Source: Helianthus annuus (taxonomy: Eukaryota; Streptophyta; Magnoliopsida; Asterales; Asteraceae). Taken from it: a stretch of DNA of 64,000 bases. Both the position numbers and the translations under genes were made by a program. The stretch is taken from NCBI RefSeq assembly GCF_002127325.2, contig NC_035437.2, positions 112,608,821 through 112,672,820 of the forward strand. The letters run 5' to 3'. This document shows, piece after piece, positions 34,714-45,790 of this stretch. Numbering within the stretch: the first letter of the stretch is position 1; each line of letters starts with the position of its first letter. The notes under the pieces are model-generated. The model searched no databases. It worked only from the letters and a program-made list of their open reading frames with translations, and was not told the DNA's origin.

Positions 34714-35579
34714 GGTGATTACATAGACTTAATCACTGTAACTATAACTTGGAAAATAATTTGGAGTTTTATAAAACAGTTGATAAAAAGAGAATGACTC
34801 ACAAACTGTGAGAAAAGAGTTTATAAAAGGGGAATGACTCACATTGCAGATTTACGAGCAGAGTATAAGCTTTACTGATTAGCCTTCTAACCTAATTTAA
34901 ATAACAATGCACACACAAACGGGATTAGTAACTAATTCAGCAGTTACGTCAATTCACGAGATTAAACCCTCACAACGAATGACAGAGCATAGTCCGAATT
35001 CGAACAGCACTCAAACATTCAAGTTGAAATCACAATGAATAACAAAATACAAGCTCAATTTGAGCAGCACTCGGACAATCGTTGGATAGTTATAATCGAT
35101 CGGACGTTGAATCGTAATAGCGATCGAGTTATTACCCTGATTGCGGCAGCACCTCGTGATCTTGTGTGTTTAATTGTGGTATAACAGCCTTAACTCGACG
35201 TACACAGAAGCTATTTACGTCGTTTCAACTTCTCTGTGCAAGTCCCAAGGTCGGCTATTTATAGTAATTTTTGGGTCTCCCTTACGGACCGTATGCCTGA
35301 CCCCTTACGGTCCGTAAGCTAAGCAGTCTAATTATAGGCTGCCTAGGCTCGGGACTAGCCTTGGTGATTCAAAGAATTAGCCAATCAGAAAATAGCAACG
35401 TATTATTTTAGATAATTATCAACTAGGGTTTGCCCCCCTTGAGTTTTAGGGGTCCTGATCCTAATTCTGATTGTCCTGAAAATTTTAGGGCTAGTGCAGA
35501 ATTAATTGGGGGTCTTAATTAGGGTTTTCTTATTGACTAGTTATTGTCCTAACTATTGATTTTAGTGCCAGTTGTTACA
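34714..35579 (-). repeat. Element A 5' LTR, second fragment
   Basis: Resumes the LTR after element B and matches 17674-18581, apart from a 42-base deletion at 34976-34977. Confidence 0.92.
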
Positions 35580-35584
35580 CCTTT

Positions 35585-37198
35585 TTAGTACTAATGTTGG
35601 AAAAAGTGTACTTTTGTCTTCCTTTTGTATTTTCAGGATTAAATAAGCTCAAAATAACAAAAGAAGTAAAAAGACAGCAAAATCTAACATAAATACAAGA
35701 AAGGAAACAAAAGTGATATGCCCGACCCCCCGACAGCATCTTCCCAAGCAAAACAAAGAAGACAGAAGACTGAACACGCCCCGTGCTCAGCAAGCACGGG
35801 GCCGTGCCCAAGAAGCAGCAGAAAAGACAAACCCATAGAAGCTTCTACTGCCCACCATGGGGCCGTGCCCAGCGGACACGGGGGCGTGGTCAATTCCCTG
35901 CAGGCGCATTTATTGTAATGTCGAATTACAATTAATGAAGAGAGAGAGAGTCAGATGGACACAGGGCCGTGCCCGAGCTTTTGTTCAGCCTATAAATAAG
36001 TGTGTTTGGAGCTCTTGCAACTCATCCCTTAGCACACCACTTCTCTCACACTTCACCCATCACCCACCACCACCATAACACCATCATCCACCACCATCAT
36101 CCATTATCCATCATAAAGTGTGTGTGTCGTCTCGGGATCCAAGATTGATCGTAAGAGTTCTTGACAATCAAAGGCCATGTTTGCCTAAGTCTCTTACATC
36201 ACTTGGTGAAGACAAGTGTTTAGTGTAATACTTTTTATTTTTAATCTTTTGCACTTTTTAATTGGTTTTGTATTAATGACTTTAATTACTAGTTTCTTAT
36301 GTTGAAGGTGATTCTTCCTTATCGTTTGTCCGTGGTGTCTTGGCATTATTTTACTGTCTATATAAAATAAAAGATTTTCACCATACATATCTCCACGGTC
36401 TATATGGAGGTATGTTGGCTACCTGGTCGGGGGTTAAGGGAACGGTTTGGTAAAGGTCTTGCCCTTGTTCAGCGTTTAGAGGTCCTGCTTGGGACCTGGG
36501 TCAAATTTAGTAGGATCTCCTTCAATGCCCATAGGTATTGGATGGCGGGGATCCAAACTCTTTGACCCCCTCATAAGCTAACTACTATTAAAACTTTAAC
36601 CCGACTACTTAGGACTGTATCCCTGCTGACTCAGACTACTTAGCCGAGGGTAACGTCGCCTTCAAAAGAGGGGCCTACCACATTATGCATTAATAACTTA
36701 ATTAATTATCTTTCAATAGTCCGACCCTTTAGGATTGTATCCTTGCTGACTCAAACTACTAGGTTGAGGGTAACGTCACCTTCAAAAGATAGGCCTACTA
36801 CAATAACTAAGATAATATCTTAAACAAGTGCAAAAGTGCGAAAATAATCAAAGGTTACACTACACACGAGTCGGATCCAAGTGACTCATCTTGTCTATCT
36901 GTTTTTATTTTTATTTTATTTTTCAGCATTTTAGTTAGTTTTATTTTCTTAGTTTAAAACATTTTTCTAACATTTTGATTTGGTTAGATGTTGAGGATAA
37001 ACCGGTACTAAAAGCTCTTGTGTCCTTGGACAACCTCGGTATCTTACCAACACTATACTACGTCCACGATGGGTGCACTTGCCCATATGTGTGTTTAGTG
37101 TTAGTAAATATCGTGTTTTATAAATTTAAAACTTGGCTAAAAAGTGTAAAAAGGGCTTAAAATATATACCTAAATTATATTACACCTAACGCACATCA
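35585..37198 (+). repeat. Element C 3' LTR, second fragment
   Basis: Matches the 5' LTR from TTAGTACTAATG to the end ACGCACATCA. It includes a TATA box (TATAAATAAG, 35991-36000) and CACGGGGCCGTG motifs. Substitutions and small indels relative to the 5' LTR show that C is older than A and B. Confidence 0.92.
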
Positions 37199-37559
37199 TA
37201 TTTATTAACTTTTTTGGCGTTGAATTAATTGTTTTGTGTCACATAGATAATTTTTTTGGCGTTATAGCGTTTTCTGGTCAATTTTATTGGCGTTTGTGTC
37301 GTTCTGTATAATAATTCACTACGAGTCATTAATATTTGCATAAGATTACAATAAGACCTTTTTTTTGCATTTAGTGAATTTTTTGGCGTTTAATACATTT
37401 TACAAGGTGCTTTGCCAGCACCCGTTCTCCAAGTTTTCATACTACTAGCGGTTTGGTGTTTGTAGTTTTTGGCGTTTTATATAATGATGTATTTTATTTA
37501 TAGAGAATTAGATAACAAAACAACATATAACTTGATATCAAAACAATAAAAAATGAAAA

Positions 37560-37999
37560 TAAAAAAATATAAAATGGTAATCTAATTCCTCTTCCGAATC
37601 TTCACCGTCATCAGCCTCTATCTTCTTGAATTTGTTTTGGCGTTTTGAACCTTTTATGAATTCTTTAGCTAGATGCCAACTTTCCTACATAAACCCCATC
37701 TTTTTCAGAAGAAGCTGCTTAGTGCCATCCTGTGTTTTGGTGTAATATTCTTGTTTGGTGGCATGTCATTGAAGATCAACTCTTGCTTGATGCTATTTAT
37801 AATAATGGAATCCAAAATAGCATTTTACACTTGTGTTGATCCGTTTTCCATGCCGATATTCATCAAGAACAAAGCTCACATGATGGCATATCACTGTCAC
37901 CAGTCTCTTTTTCTTGAATATTTGTCCATCTCATTCAGCAAAATATTATTGAGATAACCCTCTCAGAAGAAGAATCCATTTCAGTGAAAGCTTTGCCAT
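37560..37999 (-). pseudogene. Second small gene of element E, decayed
   Basis: On the minus strand an ATG at 37999 sits in the context AAAACGCCACAAATGGCAAAG, nearly the same as the start of the neighbouring gene at 39068. The frame soon breaks (MAKLSLKWILLLRGLSQ then stop). Readable pieces continue in shifting frames, for example KQELIFNDMPPNKNITPKHRMALSS, and the end is acidic (EDSEEELD in one frame). Its upstream region shares the CAGTAACTGAA and AAATTACGCGCCAAAAA blocks with the other gene. I infer a decayed gene of the same organisation. The protein family is unknown. Confidence 0.4.
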
Positions 38000-38480
38000 T
38001 TGTGGCGTTTTAAAGTGAGTGGTTTCTATAGGATATGGCGTTTGTGTTTTCTGGGTGTGATCAATTTCATTGTGTATAGACCCCTCTCTTATAGGAGTTT
38101 TTTTGGCGCGTAATTTAGGCGAGACTTTTTTTATTATAATAAGTGATAGTAATAAAGTAACTGTCTTTTCAGTTACTGTTTTTGTATTTACTGTATTGAT
38201 CAGTTTTTATCAGTTTTACAGGTGATAGACGTCCTATTTTCTAAGTTTGGCGTTTTTTTAAATGGCGTTATGCAGAACAAGATGACAAAATACAATAACG
38301 GAGCAAATAAAATATTAAGCAGAAAATATATTTTTTTTTGTTATTTTTGGCGTTTTGTAAGAAATAACCATTTTAGTATTTTTTTGGTGTTTTGCTAATA
38401 AAGAGAGAAATATATCATTTAATTATCTTTAAAAAAACAAAAAGAAGATTACACAGAAGAAAAAAAAAGACGAAAAAAAA

Positions 38481-39068
38481 TTAAAAGCCTTTGTCAGAAG
38501 GTACTTTATCCGAAAAGTATCCATCACTTGCGTCATCTTCTTCCTCCTCGGAGTCTTCATCTGGATCTTCATCCATGTCATCACCTTCACCTTCATCAGC
38601 TTCTTGTTCCTGAAGATTCTGAAGTCTCCACTTGAACATGTCTTGCATTAACTACAATTTTAAGTCTATTTCTGTGTTGGTACAAGTGGCATTATGCAAT
38701 TCTTCCATGAAACCCAGACGCTGCTTTGTCATGATGTTTTCTAGCCAGTAGACTTCCTGCTCTCCGCTGTCGTATGTAACGGTCACCATGTCTGTTTCAT
38801 CATCAAAATGCCATGATGTCATGACAGGGTCCGGCTTCACATCTGCTTTGATTGGTCCAAATTTCCTGGTTAATGCTTTCATAAGCATATGTGTTTTATG
38901 GCATTCATTGTCTAGAGCGATGCCAAGGGATAAGATTGCCCTCTGTATCTCCTCTTCCATCTTCAGAATTGCCCTGACCGTCTTAACATACACCCTCCTT
39001 CTATTGTCAAAACGGAGGACGTATCGCCTGATTCCCAGAGTGTATCTCCAAGAAACGATTGTTGCCAT
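38481..39068 (-). pseudogene. Small acidic-tailed protein of element E, unknown family, one in-frame TAG
   Basis: A 195-codon frame runs from ATG 39068 to the stop at 38481, with a single in-frame TAG at 38652-38654. The N-terminus is basic and beta-rich-looking (MATIVSWRYTLGIRRYVLRFDNRRRVYVKT is the opening, here only partly diagnostic). A likely helical segment follows (ILKMEEEIQRAILSLGIALD), then PDPVMTSWHFDDETDMVTVTY. After the TAG the frame continues with MFKWRLQNLQEQEADEGEGD and a long Asp/Glu tail. A TATA-like TTATATAAACGA lies at 39172-39161, with an E2F-like TTTGGCGC just upstream at 39180-39187. I do not recognise the domain. It could be an element-encoded regulatory or DNA-mimic protein, but that is speculation. 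Confidence 0.6.
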
Positions 39069-39160
39069 TTTTGGCGTTTTATTTAAGTTGGCGTTTTTGG
39101 TTAAAGATGTTTTTTGCAGAATTGGATAGATTGTAGTGATTATGGAAGCTATGTTTTACC

Positions 39161-39188
39161 TCGTTTATATAATGATGTTTTTGGCGCG
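39161..39188 (-). promoter_or_regulatory. Candidate promoter of the element E gene: TATA box and E2F-like site
   Basis: The minus-strand TATA element (39172-39161) is about 93 bp before the ATG. Next to it, 39180-39187 reads TTTGGCGC on the plus strand, matching the E2F consensus TTTSSCGC. A second TTTGGCGC at 38102-38109 occupies the same place before the decayed gene. Confidence 0.5.
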
Positions 39189-39404
39189 TAATTTAGGAGG
39201 GAATTTCTTCTAATAAATGTTAATAACTGAAATTCAGTTACTGTGTTGTTTCATCTTTCTGTAATATCCAACGCGTTTTATCACTAATTTTTGGCGTTTT
39301 TGTTTTTAATGGCGTTTTTTTTTTTTTGAATGGTGTTTTGAATATGAGCGGTAAAAGACCCTTTTACCCTTAATGAAGCGCGTCCCACATAATAAAATTG
39401 ATGT

Positions 39405-41490
39405 TGTAACGCCCTAAAACTCTTTAACCAAAAGTTGCAGCGGAAATACGAACTTAAAAATTTCCTTTCATCATATTCATTCTAACACACTTAGAATTAC
39501 ATTAAATCACTCTTTTACATTAAATACATTAATGCTTTCTAAAGATTTATAAAAATCGGACAAACTAGTATTAATTTTCGTGACCATGCACCCACATGTA
39601 CAATCCATCTCTTGACTCGATCTTCAAACTTTTACACTTCATGATGAGAATCCACCGTTCTATACAACCTGCAGACATCACGTACAATCACATCATTAGC
39701 AACCGGTGTCATCATATATAAAATTTAAACATGCATAATTAGGCATTAACGTATCATGCTTTCGCTTATGTTAGTCCATTCATCCATCCGTTCAAACCAC
39801 CCGCATTGGATTTCGGCGCCTACCTTCAACTTCCAACACTAGTATACCTGCATTCCTTATTTCATTCTAAATAGGAAAACGGTTAGTATCATTAGATTTC
39901 ATTCGTACGAACATATCCAGGTATATGCATAACAAGTCTCACTCATTTGTACATATAATTAAATTCCAATTCATGCATACATACCCTTTCTATTTGTACA
40001 TATGCTTACAACTTACATCCTACACAATATTCCTTTCAATCCTAAACACACAAGTCTATACATGTAATTTGCATACACGTAATTCTCCATACTTACGAGT
40101 TTATAGTCATACTCTCCTATGATTCCCAATTACTTACTTACAAACTAACCCATACCTACGCGTATAACTACTTATTTCATCTTTATACATAATACCATCA
40201 TGTAAGCTTCTTTCTTACCTATACTTAATAGAAACTATTTCTTAACCATTTTCGACACATTTACCGTAAACTTACCTTATCACTTCCATTGTATCATACT
40301 TTCCCACATGATTCACAATAATCATTATACTGCAATACATTTTACATCCAAAGTGTAAGTTCGGAATTCACTTACCTTGCGCGCCTGTATTTGCGTTCGC
40401 TTATTTGATTGAGTCTTCGTAGCCCGTTAGCCTTCAACGCTCCCATCCATCTTGACATGATTCCTATACACTCATGTCATTACATTCACATTCTTATTAG
40501 CATATATGCTTATACTTATGAACAGCCATATCAAATTCACATCTAACACACGACCTACATAAAGCATACTCAATATCATTAATCCATTTAAATAAGCATA
40601 AAGCATACTCGACATCATCCCTACATAATCTTCACATGAACTATATATGTTTACCCACTACTTGCATACAATTTCACTTATTATTGTCTTTTAGACATTT
40701 CATCAAACACTTGGCGTGCGTACTACTTCCTAAGCATAATGTACAAGTGTTTTAAGCATGTTCTTCCTTATTTCATCTTATGAACTATCAAATTCAAACA
40801 AAATCTCATAATCATAAATTTCACTTCAAGTTTAACTATCTTAGTATATCATACAACACCTTATACAACACAAGATTACACTATAACATCTTCAAGTTCA
40901 TCATGATCATCATCTTCACACTCATGCAATGGGTTTCATTCTAAATCACCCAATTACTTGAAATTATTCATAACACAAGTTCTATTTGGTGTTTCTAACA
41001 CCTCTACATGCTTAATTTCATACAATTTCATGGATTGATCATAACCCACTTCAAACAAGATCACCAAATCTAAGTTTTAAGACATACCTTATGATCCCCT
41101 TGTGAAGGTGATCGTTAATTCATGCTCGGTTGTGAATTTGGGCTTCGTTTAGCCTTTCAATTTGGAGATTTTGATGAAGTTTAGGGTTTTGACTCCATGG
41201 GAGCTTTCCCTGCTCGTTCATGAACACACACACGATGTGTGTGTATGTGTGTGTGTTGTTTTCTTTTAACACAACAACTTTCAAGTTGTTCACTTTGGTC
41301 CCTCATGTTTCGTTTTAATTAAATAAGGCTTCAACTCTTCTCTTACTACTAACGAGACCAATAATCAACTAGGTTAACTATTCCTAGTAAATCCTCATTT
41401 TTCAGGTTAACTTTTCTCATTAACGGTACCTTACCCGTTTCTTAATAGTAACCGGGTCTAAATTACCAAACCCGTTTTTGGGGTGTTACA
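39405..41490. mobile_element. Solo LTR with GATGT target duplication, inside element E
   Basis: This 2086-bp LTR runs from TGTAACGCCC to GGGGTGTTACA, with a perfect 5-bp duplication GATGT at 39400-39404 and 41491-41495. There is no internal sequence, so it probably formed by LTR-LTR recombination of a Ty3-type element. Its ends resemble the LTR of element D. It contains a short GT/AC hairpin near 41224-41260. Confidence 0.92.
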
Positions 41491-41606
41491 GATGTTATTT
41501 ACGAAAACGCCACCGCACAATCTAGTCCATGGATTGTTTTGATCGGACGACCCATAAGCGTTCTCACCGTTCTCACACTTTTCACCGTTTCTCTAAATCA
41601 TGACCC

Positions 41607-41651
<45 letters not shown>

Positions 41652-41652
41652 T
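41607..41652. repeat. (TA)n-(GA)n microsatellite
   Basis: A TA run followed by a GA run separates element E from the foldback MITE. Confidence 0.85.
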
Positions 41653-41653
41653 T

Positions 41654-42044
41654 GAGTTCATTTCAGAACCATAAATATTACAGAACTCGCAGAACTCCTA
41701 ATAAACAATCATTTTATATAAGTTTTTGTATTTAGGATCTTTTTATCATCTATTATATGTATTTCTTTGATTACATACATGTTAAAAGTGGTTTAATATG
41801 TTTAATTGCCAAAATTATATATATGTGTCATAACTAATTACATATATGTAAAAAACTAGTTTACATTTGTGTAATTATGAAATTACATGTAAAAAATAAT
41901 AAAATTACTCTTAACATGTATGTAATCGTAAAAATACACATAATAAATGATAAAGTTATCCTAAACATAAAAATATATAAATAAAAATATTGTTTATTAG
42001 GAGTTCTGCGAGTTCTGTAAATATTTATGGTTCTGAAATGACTC
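41654..42044. mobile_element. Foldback MITE with long inverted arms
   Basis: The first 56 bases (41654-41709, starting GAGTTCATTTCAGAACC) are a near-perfect inverted repeat of 41989-42044. The pairing continues inward with more mismatches (TTACATACATGTTAA on the left against TTAACATGTATGTAA on the right). Almost all 391 bp would fold into one hairpin. It has no coding capacity. Confidence 0.82.
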
Positions 42045-42095
42045 TGGCCCTATATAGAGTTGAGTTCTGTAAATATATATATGTATGTAAGTATA

Positions 42096-42566
42096 GGAGG
42101 ATGGAAGAAAACTCACTTAAGTTGAAAAAACTCATGAAAACCCTATGTAACATTTTTATTTTTATTTTTAACAGGGAATGTAATGTATATATATTTGAAC
42201 ATTTTATAAAAAAATGTGAAAAGCGTTGTATGTTACATTTTTTTGGACATATCTATTATGTAACATGGAATTTTAACATTTAAAAAGAAAAGTACTCGGC
42301 GTTTTTTTGTTTTTTTACATAAATGTTCAAATTTATGTATATTTCTATTTTTTAGAAAAAAAATATTATACAGGTTTTTACAAAGATTTCTTGAGTTTTT
42401 TCAACTCAAATGAATTTTCATTTTATTCTTCGTTTATATGTATGTATACCGAAAGGCATGTAGATTTGTGATATCAAAGACGTAAAAATATTTTCATAAT
42501 ATAAAAAGACGTGAAAATATGTTAATATAAGTTTAGGCACTTGGTAGCTAACTAGCTATTTTGTTG
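42096..42566. repeat. Right copy of the direct duplication that brackets the nest
   Basis: Same orientation and same ends as 8068-8366. It is longer because it keeps the whole MITE and 3' flank up to CTAGCTATTTTGTTG. Confidence 0.78.
42107..42419. mobile_element. MITE with 28-bp inverted termini
   Basis: The left terminus (42107-42134, GAAAACTCACTTAAGTTG...) and the right terminus (42392-42419) are inverted repeats with three mismatches. The interior is AT-rich and non-coding. A truncated copy is at 8080-8300. The element lies within the right copy of the direct duplication (42096-42566). Confidence 0.8.
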
Positions 42567-45500
42567 AAACGCCATACTAAATGTAAACATTACATCATGC
42601 AAAACAATAATTAAAATTAAAAATAAAATCATTTTGTAAATTATGTTGCAATTTTTTCTTAATGAATACTAGCACAAAAATTTTAATTAGATCAATTGTC
42701 ATGTTCCACTAGGTTTTATTGGCGTTGTTAGTTGTGACGAAACGAAGCAAATGATAATATTAAACAAATGATATTTGAAAATGAAGCATAGTGTTTCGAA
42801 ATTCAAACATTATAATCGATTTAGTTTATAATCGTACTGTAAAACGATACCAAATTAATACTCTAGTTTGAATACAACTTCTTTTTTTAACAATACTTAT
42901 ATTGGAATCTCGGGGGGGGGGGGGGGGGGGGTAAACACAACTACGTACTTAAGTTGTTTTAATTAATGAATGAAAGTTATTAAAGCAATATAAATTAATC
43001 GATAAAGGAAATATCATTTAAAACCATAAAATAGAATTATGAATAACAAAAACTAAATGACAAAAGGGAAAAAAAGAAATATGTTAAAGGTAAATATAAT
43101 ATAATAATAAGGTATTATAATATTAAAATAATAAAATATTAAAAAAAATTATATATTATTTTAAAAATAAAATTACTATTTATTATCCTTCGACAACAAC
43201 AATATAAATATAAATATAAATATAAATATATATATATATATTGAAAAGAAATACAGTAATAATAGTGATAGTAAATTATACTAATAAATAAAGCTATTTT
43301 ATAATAATAACAATAACAATAATAATAAATCGTTATTTATTTCAGTAATGATAGCATAACTAAAGCTATGATAATAGTACCAAATTATTAGAATTGTGTA
43401 TTACACGGTTTTAAAGATATAAAATTATAAATTATTTGATTTTATATTGCCTTTATAAGGCTATAGGATGTGGTCATGAACCTTTAAGACCACCATTACC
43501 CCCATGTCTGCAACATGTCACCTCCACTATCCTGTATGGTGTGGTCTTGACTCCAAACCACTATCCCTATTTTTTTAAAAATTATTTTGTGTAAAAATAT
43601 ATTTAACTAATTAAGAAAAGAGAGGTGTATGGTTGTCATGGTTTAATTAATGGAAACTGCGATAGTTCTCTAAGAGGGGTGGTGTAGCACATCATCCACC
43701 ATGTAGTACACAAATCTATAACCTAAAAATAATATATAAAAAAATGATGCATGATACTCATTATAAAATTTTAGATATAATATAGAAAACGCTAAAGTAC
43801 TTTATATAAGTTTAAGCACTAAGTATTTTTTTAAGAAAATGCCTACAAAACTGTTGTAAACATCTCGCATTGTGATGCAAAACATTAACTAAAACAAAAG
43901 ACTTCATATTCGGTTTATGTTACAAATTTCTCTTAGAGAATAGGCTACATTGTTTGAAACTAAAATAATTTTTTAAAACCAACTTTTTATTTTGTTTTTT
44001 CGTTAACAACAAAGAAGAAGATATTGTCTAAAAGTTAATTGGCTTAAAGTGCATTATTGACTTATTATTATGTGCATTTATCTCATGTTAACTACGAAGT
44101 TAGAGATTATAAGTGGTTATTGTACATGTTTTTTATTAGTAAATTTAGGTAATTAATTAAAGAATGTTCAAAAAAAGGTAATTAATTAAAAGAAGTGCTT
44201 TAATTACAACATAAATTAGGTGCTTTGGTTAACTTGTCTAACAAATATACACAAAAAAAAAATAATACAAGAATACCTATAAGTTTTCCGTTCTGCTGGT
44301 CTCTTGGTCTAGTGACATCAGATATGTATTTTTATAAAAGCGGTGCAGGTTGAGAGTCGCACAAAGTGAAAAATAGATGAAGTTTAAGAGTATGTATTAA
44401 GGGGTATGTATGTTAGCGTTAAAATTATAAGTTCTTTATTCTGAAATAATAAGGGAAGAGAACCGAATAACTAACTAACTCTGACTAAAATACCATTCCG
44501 AGTATTGTTCGTGTTACTTCTAGTAATCCAAGTATACAAAGAAACTATAAATATGATAGTGAAATAAGTATATTTCATATAAAAAAAAATAGTAATCCAA
44601 GTATATAAAGAAACTATAAATATGATAGTGAAATAAGTCTATTTCATATAAAAAATATTTGTGTATGGTCGGCTTTTTTTTTTTTTGTCGTCATTTGCAT
44701 GCTATTTGTGTAATAACAATATCAATAATTAATTACAAAGTTAGTGAAATGTCAAATTCATGCTGTTTTCTTCGACATCTACTATTTAAGTGTTGAATAA
44801 TTAATAATAATATTATATCCTGAAAAGTGTACGTTGGCAAGTGGATAGAAAGTTAAATAAATAAATGAATATTGTCCCTACCGTAGTTTGTGACTTTAAT
44901 CAAATCAAAACTACGTTCCAATCATCAACGAAGTCATAATCGCATGTGCGTATGATGTCAAATGCCATTAACAAATATGGCATAACTCAATCATAATAGA
45001 CACTACAGTTCATGCCTTGCATATTATGTCCCTTGTAAATAACAATTATATCCAAGACAAAGATCCTCTTGATTATGTTTGACTTTAATTAATTATTTTC
45101 TCCTTCTTTTATTGAAATTAAAATTGTTATCAAGAATTGTATCTTTACGTATGATATACTTTAACTCTTCTTAACTCTACTTAGGTGTCGCATCAGTTAT
45201 TTTTTTCCTCATTTCAATTGTATTTTTAGGCCTTAGGGTATGTAATGTTGGATGACATGTTATGTCACCGTTAATGCTCCAGATGTTATACCATTAACGC
45301 TCCAGATGTTATGATTCACCCCAAGACCTTAGTGGCTTGAGTACATATATCTTTTTAACACGGAATAAAAATATGATCCTTACACCAAAAGGAGACCGTC
45401 ATTTATACTTACTATCTTAAAGAAGAAAGTCGGTGGCTTTTCCATCAGTAGTCCCCATTAATTTTACCAAAATGCACTTTTAGCCTCTCGTCTTTTTTCA

Positions 45501-45785
45501 CCCACAATATAATCTCTCGAACTTTTGAAAATAACAATTTTAACCTAGAGCTATCCAAGGATACATAGGGACATTTACCAGGGTCATAAGGGTTTCAAGC
45601 TTGGTGTGAACTTTAAGAAATCCTAAACCGTCATATAAGGAGTGGAGTCAGAGAGTTCAGAATTCTTCCTCTTCTAAGTTGAAGAAGCTTTTGGGCATGG
45701 GAACAAGAGTAAGACGTTAGAAACATCCACAATAGCCTCCACATTCTTTCTAAGGATGTTGTCGATATCATCCATGGCAAAAGCA
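42567..45785. other. AT-rich spacer, no gene recognised
   Basis: This stretch is dominated by A/T runs and short microsatellites (AATAT repeats near 43195-43245). It has a G21 run (42912-42932) and a local near-duplicate of about 75 bp (around 44525-44580 and 44590-44650, sharing TCCAAGTATA-AAAGAAACTATAA). I see no supported coding region or RNA gene. Confidence 0.6.
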
Positions 45786-45790
45786 GAATG

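Larger units (their letters stand above)
17105..35579 (-). mobile_element. Element A: Ty3/gypsy chromovirus-like element inserted in the 3' LTR of element C
   Basis: The ends are TGTCACGGCC and GTTGTTACA, flanked by the 5-bp duplication CCTTT (17100-17104 and 35580-35584). Coding is on the minus strand, so the right LTR is the 5' LTR. That LTR is itself split by element B. Without B the element is about 9.05 kb. Order on the minus strand: LTR, iMet primer site, two extra ORFs, gag-pol, LTR. Confidence 0.93.
8775..37198 (+). mobile_element. Element C: Tat/Athila-like Ty3/gypsy element, gag-pro only, host of nested elements
   Basis: The LTRs start TGATGTGCAC and end GCACATCA, and the whole is flanked by the 5-bp duplication TATTT (8770-8774 and 37199-37203). 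It has a tRNA-Asp-type primer site, a gag-protease frame and a polypurine tract. Between 13091 and the tract there is no RT, RNase H or integrase. Its own sequence, without elements D and A, is about 7.3 kb. It resembles described plant elements that keep gag but lack pol, and would depend on a relative for RT and integrase. Confidence 0.9.
37204..39345. repeat. TTTTGGCGTTTT motif array in element E
   Basis: More than fifteen irregularly spaced copies of (T)nGGCGTT(T)n lie all in the same orientation across about 2.1 kb. Two copies read TTTGGCGCG (38102-38110 and 39180-39188). Outside this element the phrase is rare in the window. Confidence 0.85.
8597..41605 (-). mobile_element. Element E: outer DNA element with inverted termini, split by element C and a solo LTR
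   Basis: A 25-nt perfect inverted repeat is present at 8615-8639 and 41558-41582 (core GTGTGAGAACGGTGAGAACG). Imperfect matching continues outward (GGGATCAG on the left against GGGTCATG on the right, in terminus orientation). Both ends abut TA microsatellites. Subtracting element C (8775-37198), the solo LTR (39405-41490) and their 5-bp duplications leaves about 2.5 kb. That remainder is full of TTTTGGCG(T/C) motifs and carries two small minus-strand genes. No transposase is visible, so it would be non-autonomous. The superfamily is unassigned. Confidence 0.6.

Noticed and set aside
37673..37957. Plus-strand 94-codon ORF in element E
   Set aside because: The minus strand shows the shared start context and an acidic-tail remnant; the plus ORF has no support.
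42567..45785. Hidden host gene in the long spacer
   Set aside because: Stops are dense in all frames and I could not identify any exon-like segment or domain.
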